From positions 7,058,001 through 7,122,000 of the forward strand of contig OX457075.1 in assembly GCA_949752795.1 (NCBI GenBank): a stretch of DNA of 64,000 nucleotides, given 5' to 3'. This DNA is from Hyperoodon ampullatus (Eukaryota > Chordata > Mammalia > Artiodactyla > Ziphiidae). Within the stretch, counting starts at the first letter, position 1; each line of letters opens with the position of its first letter. The notes beneath the pieces are model-generated. The model did no database searches and was not told where the DNA came from. It was given only the letters and a program-made list of their open reading frames with translations. A program made the translations under genes and the position numbers. This document shows, piece by piece, positions 1-10,679 of this stretch.

Positions 1-49
1 CCTGCATCGGCAGGCGGACTCTCAACCACTGCGCCACCAGGGAAGCCCC
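1..49 (-). mobile_element. CHR-type young SINE, head only (cut by window edge)
   Basis: Reverse complement of the SINE 5' head. The GTTGAGAGTCCGCCTGCC variant marks it as the young cetacean subfamily rather than the GTTAAGAATCC long form. The body lies outside the window. Confidence 0.9.
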
Positions 50-116
50 AAGGACTAACTTTATGCCTAGTAATTTACTTATTTGACCTCACACTCTTAC
101 TCCCTTTTTTTTTTTC

Positions 117-262
117 TTAACAAGTGAAGAGATTAGAGCTTAAAGATGAAGTAACTTGCCCAAAGCCACACAACTGGTAAACAGCAGAGCCGAGATCCAA
201 ACCCAAGCTGGTCTGCTTCCCCCACCCCTGCTTTTAGCCAGCACCGAAGCTGCGATGCTGCC
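117..262 (+). repeat. MIR SINE fragment
   Basis: Contains the MIR core and 3' words: aagtaacttgcccaaagcc, cacacaactggtaa, then a degenerate cagagccgagatccaaaccc. It is old and carries no TSD. Confidence 0.85.
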
Positions 263-597
263 TCACACTTTACATCCGGCATCGAATTCTCGGGAGCACC
301 TCGTCCTCGCCTGACAAATCACAGCTGCTGCATCTCAAGGAAGGAGTACGTACCTCCCAATCTTAATCACCTCTAGGAGAGAGATCCTCCCCCCTGACCA
401 TTCCCCCTCACCCGCTCCTCTTCATCCCTGAACATACAGGTTGGTCAACAACCTGCCAGGTTAACTATGACTCTATTATCGCCAGAGCTGCGATGACCCA
501 GAGGGGACGGACACAGGCTCCTTGAAAGCAAGGACCATTTATTCCCTTCAGATCTATCTCCTCAGCTAGTGAGGCATTTACTAACTGCCCAATTAAC
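263..597. other. Non-genic sequence, nothing recognised
   Basis: Mixed composition with no recognised repeat, no open frame of note and no splice-flanked coding segment. Confidence 0.5.
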
Positions 598-599
598 TA

Positions 600-947
600 C
601 AGTCATCCTTGGTCTCTTGGTAGGGGGTAGGGGGATTGGTTCCAGGACTCCCGAGGATACCAAAATACGAGGATGCTCAAGACCCTTACATAAAATGGCC
701 TAGTATTTGTGTATAACCTATAACACATCCTCCCTTTTACTTTAAATCATCTCTAGATTACTTAGGAGACCTAATACAATGTAAATGCTATGTAAATCGT
801 TGTAAACACAATGTAAATACTATCGCAAATTCAGCAAAGCAAAAGTTTTGCTTTTTGGAACTTTCTGGACTTTTTTCTTCTTGCATATCTTCAATCCGCG
901 GTTGGTTGAAACACAGATGCAGAACCCACGGATACGGAGGGCAACTA
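600..947 (-). mobile_element. MER2-type (Tigger/pogo-like) non-autonomous DNA transposon, near full length
   Basis: Starts cagtcatcc and ends with the degenerate complementary terminus gagggcaacta; a TA dinucleotide flanks each side (598-599 and 948-949). Internal words ggattggttccagga, gatgctcaag, aaatcatctctagatta and ccgcggttggttgaa match my memory of the MER2 consensus in reverse. It has no transposase frame, as expected for this non-autonomous family. Confidence 0.85.
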
Positions 948-1249
948 TAGTTATTTGTTGATATACAGCCAAGACAAGGACTGGTAAAGGATAGGAGTAA
1001 CCATATTTCTCATAACCTCTATGCACTGTGAGATCCTGCCTTCTTAAAATGTGTCACCGGCAGACAGGCCACTGAACAGCCTCTGAGTCCCAGGTGCCAT
1101 TCAATTCTGAATTCTCAGGGGACCCCAGGAGCCTGGGGCAGATAGAGGAGGGAGAAACATATATCATCTCATAACATTCATGTGGATTTTAAGTGTTTAA
1201 CTTTAATCACAATTGGTAGGTTTGATTTTTTTTAAATCCTTAGAAGTAA
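948..1249. other. Non-genic sequence
   Basis: No recognised repeat or gene between the DNA transposon and the following L1 3' end. Confidence 0.5.
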
Positions 1250-1995
1250 TTTACATGAAAACATATGTCCTCACCAAAATTTGCATACGAATGTTCATAG
1301 CAGCATTATTCAGGATAGCCAAAAGTGGGAAATAATCCAAATGTCCATCAACTGATGAATGGATACATGAAATGTGGCTATCTCCATAAAATAGAATATT
1401 ATTCAGGAAAAAAAATGAATGGGGCTTCCCTGGTGGCGCAGTGGTTGAGAGTCCGCCTGCCGATGCAGGGGACACGGGTTTGTGCCCCGGTCTGGGAAGA
1501 TCCCACGTGCTGCGGAGCGGCTGGGCCCGTGAGCCATGGCCGCTGAGCCTGCGCGTCCGGAGCCTGTGCTCCGCAGCGGGAGAGGCCACAGCAGTGAGAG
1601 GCCCGCATACCACAAAAAAAAAAAAAAAGAAAAGAAAAGAAAAAAAAAGAATGAAGCACTGATACATACTACAACATGAATGAACCTTGAAAATTATGCT
1701 AAGTGATAGAAGCCAGACACAAAGGACCGTGTATGGTATGAGTCCATTTATATGAAATATCCAGAGAGAGAAAAAGCAGATTTGTAGTTGCCAGGGGCTA
1801 AAAGGAGATGGGGAAAATGGGGAATGACTGCTAATGTGTATGGGGTTTATTTGAGGGTGATGAAAATGTTCTAAAATTGATCATGGTGACGATTGCACAA
1901 TTCTGAGAATATACTAAAAAATCATTGAATTATACAGTTCAAATGGGTGACTCATATAGCATATGAATTATACCTCAATAAAGCTGTTACAAATA
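1250..1995 (+). mobile_element. L1 3' end (L1M-like), split by a SINE
   Basis: ORF2 tail and 3' UTR words: gttcatagcagcattattca, aatgtccatcaactgatgaa, gttgccaggggct, and terminal tatacctcaataaagctg. The part 1421-1649 is a later SINE insertion; the L1 resumes with gaatgaagcactgatacat. No intact ORF2. Confidence 0.9.
1421..1649 (+). mobile_element. CHR-type young SINE in L1
   Basis: Full-length tRNA-derived head (box A near gcgcagtggttgag) and the family 3' domain, ending in an A-rich tail with GAAAA interruptions. It lies inside an L1 3' end, so it post-dates that L1. The flanking aaaatgaat and aaaagaatga look like an imperfect TSD. Confidence 0.95.
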
Positions 1996-2184
1996 AAAAG
2001 TAATTTACAGTGAACACAATTGTTTTCTTACAATTGATATTGACTTCAATTATGCCAACCATTGAGATGTCTTCACCTTGTTTACTCTCAAATCAGCTAC
2101 TTTTCAAGGACACTTACTGATTTTATTTTCCTTTCAAGCCCACAAAAAAAAGGCACAAGGATTTTTTTTCAAATCTGAGATGTT

Positions 2185-2690
2185 TTTATGATCAAAGTGA
2201 TACATTGTTAAAAATTCATACAATACAGAAATAGTATAATAAACATCAAACATCTACTCATAACCCCTTTCCCAAAGATTGACACTCTAATGTTTGGTTT
2301 ACAGCCTTCCGGAGTTTTAATGCATATATAAATATAAATGTAATTTGCACCAACTTGATCATCCAAATATACTGTTCTGAGACCAGCTTTCTTTCTTTGA
2401 CAGTCTGTCATAGATAGCTTTCAATGACCAAACATTTTGATATACACCATAATTTTTAATACCTGCTTAATATTCTGTTGAATAGACAACCCCCCAGTTA
2501 TAGCAGTCAACACCACATTAATGTGTTATTTAAGCTGTTGTCATGGTTTTGCTATGCTAAACAAGCTACAATGGACGTTCTTTCAGATAAATTCCCAGAA
2601 ATGGGAATGCTTGGCCAAAGGAGTTGCATATTTTACATGTGGATGTATATTCCTCGATCACCTTCTAGAAAGGAGGCTAATTGAGAAGAT
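2185..2690 (-). mobile_element. L1 3' UTR fragment (L1ME/L1MC-like), degenerate
   Basis: The plus strand shows the reverse complement of an old L1 3' region: caccataatttttaatacc, ctacaatggacgttc, gataaattcccagaaatggg and cttggccaaaggagt. Highly diverged and not coding. Confidence 0.7.
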
Positions 2691-3267
2691 CCTACATAAA
2701 GAAGTATTTTTCCTACCTGGGCATCAAGAGCCAGGGGACAGGCAAGGGGCTCCATTCGGCTGTCCATCACTCCCCACCTGGAGGCAGAGGTGGGGACATC
2801 ACATCTCTTCACGACTTCTTGTGTGTTTCCACAGGTGGGAACCAGGCAAATCTTTGAATTATAGCTATGTTTTCAATTCTAAGATTCCAAGGATTTCCCC
2901 TCTCAATTTCTAGTTCATGGTGATTTCCAAATTTAGACAAAATTCATTATGTCTGAAAGTAACTAGAAGAAAGTGTACGGTCACAGAGTACACAATACGT
3001 TAGTACCGACTGAGGATAAGTTGACAGAACTAGTTAGAGCAAAAGGAATAACTTTCCGAGACTCCAAAGCACCACTTGATTTTTCTGATCTTCTCCAAAA
3101 CTAGCTCATGTTCGGAACCAGGCTTTCAAGATGGTCTAGCTCCATGGCCTAGCTCCATGGTAAACTTTAAAGCCTACTTTTCTCTGGTGAAACAGAAGTT
3201 ATTGCCTCTTCCTCAGACATGTAGTACTTTCCTGTTTTGTGTCTTTGTAGTTAATAATAAAAAGCTG
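2691..3267. other. Non-genic sequence
   Basis: Nothing recognised. The open frames here are short and resemble no family. Confidence 0.45.
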
Positions 3268-3485
3268 ACACCATTTCCTGAGAATATATTATATGCCAGG
3301 ACCCTGCTATGTGCTTTTGGTGGGATATTTAAGGTAATCTTCGAGCAGTTCTATGAGGCAAGTACTATTTCTCCCCATAAACATATAAGGGAAAATGAAG
3401 CTCAGAAAGGTTGAGTGACTTACCCAGAGCCACACAGCCGTTCAGAGAAACCAGGTCATCCTAATGCCAACACTTCTGCTCTAAA
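3268..3485 (+). repeat. MIR SINE
   Basis: Long MIR match: atatgccaggaccctgctatg, gcagttctatgaggcaagta and gacttacccagagccacac in the correct order. Confidence 0.85.
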
Positions 3486-3539
3486 TCTCTCCCCTGCATT
3501 GTCTGTCATCCCCCACTCTCTCCAGCTCCCAACAATCTA

Positions 3540-3890
3540 AATCCCTCAAGATGCAGCTCAAATCCCATCTCTTCTGACAGCTGTCCACCTTCAACCCAAT
3601 GGAAGTTGTCTTTCATCATTCTGAATTCCTGTTGTCTGAACTCTGAAGGGAGTATTATCCTCGACACAGTTTGCCACTCCTTTTTTCAGTTTAATTCATT
3701 CAGTCATCCCTTCCTTCATGTCTTTTCCATGAGCCAGGCTCTGCCAGATGCCCAGCCCGCAGCCGCAGTTCTCAAGGAGGTGAGACCAGGGTTATATCTG
3801 CCCCTAGACTTCGGACTCATCAGAGGCAAGGGTGATGGCTACTCTCTGCATTCCCCGGAGCGACAGCAGAGGCCATGAGGCACGCAGCAG
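3540..3890 (+). repeat. L2-like 3' region, degenerate
   Basis: The words ctcaagatgcagctcaaatc and atctcttctgacagctgtcc resemble the L2 3' region; a later gactcatcagaggcaaggg resembles its last 100 bases. The middle part is unclear. Confidence 0.45.
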
Positions 3891-4418
3891 ACACTTCTAG
3901 ATTCATTGGTGAGTTGGATAGTCAATGTAAGTGCAGGGGGAGGGCTGCTTTCTCCCCCCAAAGCAGGGCCACTGGGTCTCTCCCTGTACCCCACGACCTA
4001 CCTATTCTGTAAATTCACCCCTTCCTGCTCTGAGGCATTTCTCCTCTCACCCGGGAGGCAGCTCTGGCCAGATCATTTATCTCTGCGCCCTGTCTTCTGC
4101 AGAGAGGGACGTGCAGCCCAGCAGGTGCCAGATAACAAGCCCATTAAACCTCCGTCTCTGCTCTCAGCATGAGCTGCAGGCAGGCACTCCACGGTGTTTA
4201 TCTTCCCTACCAAGCAGCTGGGTGGATGGCGAGGGTCTCCCTCAACGTGAGAAAAGCAGGAAAGAGACTCTACCTGGAGCCCCAGGTCACAGAACACCAG
4301 GCACGGCACCCAGTGGGGTGCCCCCCATCCTGAGGACCAGGGTTGGGCCCAGACTACGAGAAAAACCAAACCCTGATGTCTACCTCCATTCATCCTTCCA
4401 ACGGCTCTTCTGGCCCAA

Positions 4419-4419
<1 letters not shown>
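3891..4419. other. Non-genic sequence
   Basis: Pyrimidine-rich unique DNA. Long overlapping open frames reflect composition; none resembles a known protein. Confidence 0.45.

Positions 4420-4459
<40 letters not shown>
4420..4459. repeat. (CA)n microsatellite
   Basis: About 18 uninterrupted CA units ending in atata. Confidence 0.98.
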
Positions 4460-4461
<2 letters not shown>

Positions 4462-4504
4462 GGACAGCCCCTCCTTCTCTGGCCCCCTGACAGGAAAACT
4501 CAAA

Positions 4505-4580
4505 AGAGAATACATAAAGCAATTCTACTCCAAAAAAATTAATTAAAAAAAGAAAGAAAAAAATAAAAATAAAAAAAGAA
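4505..4580 (+). mobile_element. Possible L1 3' terminus with A-rich tail
   Basis: The words aaagcaattctactcc and aattaattaaa followed by an A-rich run resemble the terminal bases of cetartiodactyl L1. Too short to be sure; it could be a simple A-rich stretch. Confidence 0.4.
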
Positions 4581-5183
4581 CACAGGTGAGGGAAAAGCCA
4601 AGGAAACTACCTCGTACGAGGGAACTGGGGTAGGTGGTCCCCGATCCCCGTGCTGTAATTTGAGAGCATTCAGGCAGGACTAACTCCTCAGCCACCTGCC
4701 ACCAGGGCCTGAAAGTTCTCATTTAGGGTTGTTTGCTGAGATGGCCCCAAAGTCTCTCTTTGAGGGCTGGCTTCATGGCACTCGGAAGGGCCCTACACGT
4801 GGTTTTACGCTCTTCTGGGGCCATATTGAGATTCCTAACAATTTTTTAATGAGAGTGACCCTGTGTTTTCATTGTGCACTGGGCCCCGCGAATCACAAAG
4901 CTGGTCCTATTGATCAGAGGGGAGCGAGATTCTTCAGGAAAAGGATGCAGGACGGAACAGGCTCTTGATGGGGGGAGGAGGGGGGCTGGTGAGGGCCAAA
5001 GGGCTGTCCCTGAGAGCTGGGGCAGCTTCACGGGCCCCACTCAGGCCCCAGCAGCTCAGAGAACCTAACTGAGGCCGGGCCACCCTGTGTCTTGTCCCTC
5101 CGCCACCAGCCTTTCCCAAGTCACCGAAGCCAGCAGAGCACTGAGAGCTTCCGGGTCTCACCGTGTCCCTGGGAAGACGTCAG
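4581..5183. other. Non-genic sequence
   Basis: Unique-looking, moderately GC-rich. No exon or repeat recognised. Confidence 0.45.
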
Positions 5184-5195
5184 AAAGCGTCCCCC

Positions 5196-5888
5196 GAATG
5201 TAAACTGGTGCAGCCACTATGGAGAACAGTATGGAGGTTCCTTAAGAAACTAAAAATAGAACTACCCTGTGATCCAACAATCCCACTCCTGGGCATATAT
5301 CTGGAAAAGATGAAAACTCTAATTCAAAAAGATACATGCACCCCAGTGTTCATAGCAGCACTATTTACAATAGCCAAGATATGAAGCAACCCAGGTGCCC
5401 ATCAAGAGATGACTGGATAAGGAAGATGTGGTATATATATACAATGGAATATTACTCAGCCATAAAAAGAATGAAATAAGGCCATTTTCAGCAACATGGA
5501 TGGACCTAGAGATGATCATACTAAGTGAAGTAAGTCAGACAGAGAAAGACAAATATCATGTGATATCACTTCTATATGCAATCTAAAAAAAATACAAATG
5601 AATCTATATACAAAACAGAAACAGAATCACAAACATTGGAAACAAACTTATGGTTACCAAAGGGGAAGCAGAGGGAGGGATATATTAGAAGTATGGAATT
5701 GGCAGATACAAACTACTACACATAAAATAGATAAGCAACAAGGATTTATTGTATAGCACAGGGAACTATATTCAATATCCTGGAAAATAATCTGAACTAT
5801 ATATATGTTTATATAAAACTGAATCACTTTGCTGTACACCTGAAACCAACACGATATTGTAAATCAACTACACTCCAATTAAAAGAAA
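5196..5888 (+). mobile_element. 5'-truncated L1 with target-site duplication
   Basis: Begins inside ORF2: the frame from about 5197 gives the ORF2p C-terminal words [34 protein letters not shown] and FIAALFTIAK, stopping near 5384. The 3' UTR follows, with ctttgctgtacacctgaaa and gtaaatcaactacactcc. The TSD is aaagcgtccccc (5184-5195) and aaagcatccccc (5889-5900), one mismatch at a CpG. A retrotransposition-dead remnant. Confidence 0.95.
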
Positions 5889-5900
5889 AAAGCATCCCCC

Positions 5901-6359
5901 TGCCTCCCAGCCCTGGGTGTGCACACGGAGTGTGATGGTGGCTCATCCCCACGGTTACACGCTTCTGTCTGTCTACCAGGCCCTGGGCTCAGCCTCCAGC
6001 TGCAAATCCTCCTACAGCCACCAGGGCCATAACAAGGTCAACTCTAAGGAATGTGCTGTAGTTTGCCGGGTGCCTTCAGCCATAGCAAAATGGGACTGGA
6101 AGCCCCTGGTTCATTAGGGCTGAGCCCACCCCACAGAGAGCCCATTTCAGACTCCTTGTGATTCAGAGCCCAACTAGGGAGCAAAAATTCACCCCCAACC
6201 CCATTCCCATCAGAAGCCCTTCTCCCTCCTCTGGGAAAACCAGCACTTTATTAAAGCGGGGAGTTGGGCGTGTGGAGTGAGAGTGGGAGCTTCTTTCAGG
6301 CAAGAGCCAGGTCTTAGACTCCTTTGCATCCCAGTGTCAAGCTCAGAGCGCTGGTAGGA
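5901..6359. other. Non-genic sequence
   Basis: No gene or repeat recognised. Confidence 0.45.
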
Positions 6360-6394
6360 AAAGAAGGAAGGAAAGAGGGAGGGAGGGAGGGGAG
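6360..6394. repeat. Purine-rich (GGGA/GGAA)n stretch
   Basis: Polypurine run of GAAGG and GGGA units. Confidence 0.9.
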
Positions 6395-6465
6395 GATTGC
6401 CTAGGCAGAACTATTTAGGATAGCGCCTAGGAAACCCTCCTGTCTTCCAATCTCCTTCAGAACAG

Positions 6466-6649
6466 CCTTCCCTGCTGGCGCAGGGGACACGGGTTCGTGC
6501 CCCGGTCCGGGAAGATCCCACATGCCGCGGAGCGGCTGGGCCCGTGAGCCATGGCTGCTGAGCCTGCGTGTCCGGAGCCTGTGCTCCGCAACGGGAGAGG
6601 CCACAACAGTGAGAGGCCTGCGTACAGCAAAAAAGAAAAACAAAAAAAA
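6466..6649 (+). mobile_element. CHR-type young SINE with box-A deletion
   Basis: Head cttccctgctggcgca joins directly to ggggacacgggttcg. The 25-30 bp that normally follow (gtggttgagagtccgcc onward) are missing, so most of the tRNA A-box arm is lost. The 3' domain and A-rich tail are complete. Flanking aacagcc on both sides is a short TSD candidate. Confidence 0.95.
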
Positions 6650-8319
6650 CAGCCTGTCAGGTTCCACCAATATTACTGCATTCTTTAAGGTCCTTTTGAA
6701 GCCTTCAGAAGCCCCAATAAAATTCAAATATTCCTGGAAATAACTCTGTGGGCTTTCTTCCAGGGAGATAAAGGGTGGTACTTGGAGTCTGGTGAAGGCA
6801 GAAGGAAGGCAGGGAGAGGGGGAGAGGCAGCGGTGACAAAGGAAGGACACACCGGTGGCCACACTGTGCAGGGGCCCCGTGCTGTCACTTGTGGCTACAG
6901 AGCCGACAGACGCGGCTCCAAGTGGCTTCTGAGCCGTGGCTTGCTGAGTTTTGCTTGTCCTAAGCTCCTTCCTGCCTCAGCTCCCCGCTGCCCTGGATCC
7001 TGAATCCCCCTCCCTTCCCGAGCCATAGCAAAGCAGGCCCTCCCTTCACGGAAGGGCAGAACCAAGCCACATAGCGGGTGGGAGCACGGATGGGCGGCTG
7101 GCACTCCTGCAAAGCGTCCCCGAGCCCTGCCTTCCAGCCCCTCTTCCCAGCATCCTGCTTGCCTATGTGGATGTCAGCCCAGCCCAGCCCACTGGGACCC
7201 CAAGGAGGCTGCGCTGAAACAGGACTCCCACTTGGTCCTACCTCGGAGGGGCACCGGGAAAGAAGGACCTGGAGGGCCTGTCCCCAGACACTCCCTGGAA
7301 ACCCAGTCCCACTCAGCAGAATGAGACCTCATTAGGAGAGCCTGCTGCAAAGCGGATTAGGCATCCCCGTGAGTTCCCGGCACGCGGTTGTTATTATCAG
7401 TACTTTTCATCATGATTCAGGACTCGGGAGTAGTTCGGAACTGGTGCCCCTGTCGCCAGCTGCAGCTGCCCTGGGATCAGCTGATCAGCAGCAGCCCCCA
7501 CCCCCCACCCCGCAAATCCCCACTTCAAATCCACAAGCATGTGGATTCATCAAGGGCTTGGGCCTCCAGACCTGCGTAAAAGTGCAGGGGAGCCTCCCCT
7601 CCCCGAGAAGGGAGACTCAGCGCTGGCGGCCCTTGGGGAGGCCTCCGGAGGGGGCGGGGCCAGAGCTGGGTCTAGCAGGATGGGGACAGGGGCACCTGAA
7701 TTGGGGGCTGCAGCAAAGGCAACCAGAGATCTCTTTCTACCTGAAGCACGTCTCTGCTCCCCTGCCTGGTCCTTAATAGTCTGGACGTTTCCCTGTAACT
7801 GCCCCCAAAGCAGCAAAAAGCATTCTCCTGTGAATTCTAGGGATCAAAGTGGTCTTTTCTACCCTCCCCTAAGTTCCCCCATAGACCTGGGGAGTGAGGA
7901 TAATGCATCTCAGTTCCTCTTCACACCTGCTGCTGCAACCAGTCAGAGGGCAGCCTCCAGGCTCCTCCACCCTCTCCATCCTGCTCCAACCTGGAACTGT
8001 CTCTAAGCCTGGAGGACAATTCCGCCCCAGGGAGCCCCTTAGCTACTTCTCAATGCTCTCCTCGACTGGAGAAGCTCATCTCAGGGCTGGACAGGGTTGC
8101 CGTTCTCACATACAAGGACGGCCCTGCAGGTGGTGGCCCCCAGGATCCCGTCTCACCCATCCATGTTCACTCACTGGCTCCGCTGGACATCTGCTGAGGA
8201 CCTCAAGCCGAGTGCTTGCCGGGACGGAGGACAGCAAACCCATTCATCCCCCCTGAGCTCCCCACCTGGGGAGCAGATAAGGGGCAGGGCTGGGGTGGAG
8301 GTCGTCCATGGTGTTGGAG
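6650..8319. other. GC-rich non-genic sequence
   Basis: About 1.7 kb of GC-rich DNA with a GC box (gggggcggggc) near 7652-7662. Open frames up to 155 codons are present on both strands at once, which is compositional. No recognised protein family, and no start, splice and stop arrangement that I can support. Confidence 0.45.
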
Positions 8320-9130
8320 GCACCGCTGGGAGTTCCACGGCCTTTGCCCTCAAGGAGCTTAGAGTCTCCAAGCTGACACAGTGTGATGAGGCTGGGGGCG
8401 GGGGGTGCCAGCAGGATGCAGAGTGAGCAGCTGTGGGGGGGACCCTAAGCAGTGCTAAAGAAGTGGAGGGAACAAGGGACAGAAGCCTGGCAGACTTAAC
8501 AGCCATGGATCTGGGAACTGGAGCTCAGGAAGGAGAGGAGAAACGCTGTGCTCTAAACAGAGCCAGGCACGGTCAGATTTACGTTTTAGAAAGTGACTGG
8601 CCAGAGCTGTCCTGGAGGAACCTGCCTTCTTTGTCTAGTGAGTGATGCCTGACAACTGCACTAAAGCAACGGAGGTGAGGCGGTGCAGAGGGGCAGAGTG
8701 GATGGATTTAAGGAGGGCGAATGGACAGGATGTGGCAACTGATGGAAGCAGGTTGTGCGTGAGAAGGAAGACGACACCCGGCTTCTGGCTTCATCGGCCG
8801 GGAGCACAGCTGAGCAATTAACAAAGGCTGGGAATACGGACAAGGGGCAGGATGGTGGGGATGATAAAGGGCTCAGTTTTAAACTCGTTGACTTTGAGGC
8901 GTTTGTGGGACAAATAGGAGATGCTGAAAAACTGTTAGACGGTGTTATGGATTTGGAAGATAATGGCAAACTGAAAGCATACAAGTACTTGAGGTCATCC
9001 AGTTTGTAAATGACAACAAGGTTAAACCCCGAGGAACACCATCATATTATCCAAAGGAAAAGGAAGAGGGACCTGGGGAAAGTTGAATGGAATGATCAGA
9101 GATAGAAGAAAAATCAGGAGAGAAAGAGAG
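8320..9130 (+). repeat. Ancient interspersed repeat, family not named (here 'family X')
   Basis: Words such as gggctcagttttaaactcgt, gactttgaggcg, ataggagatgctg and gaggaacaccatc follow the order of a widespread mammalian repeat I recall (cagttttggacatgttgag, agtggagatgtc, gggcactcc). Probably resumes at 9833-9935 (ttcaaggaggaagtggtcaa). I cannot assign the class. Confidence 0.45.
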
Positions 9131-9134
9131 CAAG

Positions 9135-9540
9135 TGCATTAGGACTTTTCTGCATGTAACCAAAAAAGCCAACGCAAACTGGCCTAAATAATAAAAGTGA
9201 TTTAAAGGTGTGTGAAATTGGAAATCCAGGGCCAATACTGGCTTCAGGTTTAGTTTGATCCAGCTGCTCAACAACGACATCAAAGATTCGGTTTCTTTCT
9301 GTCTCTTGGCTCTGCCTTATGTGGGATTAGCTTTCTTCTAATGCCAATTGCCAAAACTCCTAGGTTTCATATCGTCCCCTCTGAGTTCAGAAGAAAAAGA
9401 CCCACACACCCAGATATCTCCCAGAGGAGCAAGAAACTTTCTTACCTGGAAAGCTATCACATTTTTCCCCACCCCTGAACCAATTTCTGTGGCTCTAATT
9501 AGCTTATAGGCAAACCATTTCCCCCAGATGTAGAGCATGA
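9135..9540 (+). repeat. Ancient interspersed repeat, family not named ('family Y')
   Basis: Contains caacgcaaactggcctaaat, ggcttcaggtttagtttgat, cggtttctttctgtctcttg and cccctgaaccaatttctgtg. The same ordered words recur at 34985-35345, so the two are diverged copies of one element. It appears to split family X. Confidence 0.5.
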
Positions 9541-9607
9541 GATGGACTTGATTTTCCACAAAGCGCATACACAGAGGAGTAGCGTCCTTAAATTAAAAAA
9601 AAAAAAA

Positions 9608-9814
9608 GGGGCTTCCCTGGTGGTACAGTGGTTGAGGGTCCGCCTGCCGATGCAGGGGACACGGGTTCGTGCCCCGGTCCGGGAAGATCCCACATGCCGC
9701 GGAGCGGCTGGGCCCGTGAGCCACGGCCACTGAGCCTGCGCATCCGGAGCCTGTGCTCCACAATGGGAGAGGCCACAACAGTGAGAGGCCCGCATACCGC
9801 AAAAAAAAAAAAAA
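9608..9814 (+). mobile_element. CHR-type young SINE
   Basis: Full-length copy ending in a 14-base A tail. A 12-base A run precedes it, so the TSD cannot be delimited. Confidence 0.97.
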
Positions 9815-10109
9815 GTATTACCAAAAAAATAGAAAGAATGGATGTTAGGGGAAAGTATTGCAGATGAGATATTTTCAAGGAGGAAGTGGTCAACAGCATC
9901 AAAAACAGAGAGATTAAGGGTCACCTTTATTTGAATGAGGTGGGATGGTAATAGCCATCCATCCTACGGTTATTACGGGGGGCGTCCATCTGGAAATTCT
10001 TTTGGAAATTGTACCCAAAGGGAGTCAAACCATGCCTAGGCTTTGGACAGTATGTGTGAACAGAAGTGCATATGTGTGAGTACAGGGGATCACATGGCCA
10101 CAGTGAATT

Positions 10110-10670
10110 TTAGGAAACTCACTCTGACCTCAGAGTGGGGATGCAGTGAAGGAGCCAGGGGCAGGTGACAAGAGCACGGGAGGCTCTCACAGGTACTTGG
10201 GAGGCCTCATCCAGGTGATGGTGGTGATGGTGGCCAAGGATGGAGAAGAGGATAGAGTGAGCAATATTAAAGAGGATAAGACAGGGCTTCCCTGACGGCG
10301 CAGTGGTTAAGAATCCGCCTGCCAATGCAGGGGACACGGGTTCGATCCCCGGTCTGGGAAGATCCCACATGCCGCGGAGCAACTAAGCCTGTGCGCCACA
10401 ACTACCGAGCCTGCGCTCTAGAGCCCGCAAGCCACAACTACTGAGCCCGTGTGCCGCAACTACTGAAGCCCACGTGCCTACAACCTGTGCTCTTCAACAA
10501 GAGAAGCCACTGCAATGAGAAGCCCACTCACCGCAACGAAGATCCAATGCAGCCAAAAATAAATAAATAAAACAAATAAATTTTTTTTTAAAAAGAGAGA
10601 GGATAGGACAGCAGGACTGGGGAGTGTTTGGAAATGAAGGGTGAGGAGGGGAGGTACCCTGGATGTGAGG
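10110..10670 (+). repeat. Second copy of ancient 'family X', split by a SINE
   Basis: Words aggaaactcactctgac, catccaggtgatggtggtga and gatggtggccaaggatgg fit the recalled element 5' of the part seen at 8320-9130. The interval 10285-10597 is a later SINE. Confidence 0.4.
10285..10597 (+). mobile_element. Long CHR-1-like tRNA SINE with TSD
   Basis: Head gggcttccctgacggcgc with a canonical B box ggttcgatcccc, then the long body of repeated ccacaactac / gagcc units, gcagccaaaaataaataa and an A-rich tail. The TSD is agaggataagacag (10271-10284) and agaggataggacag (10598-10611), one mismatch. Confidence 0.95.
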
Positions 10671-10679
10671 GCAGGACTG

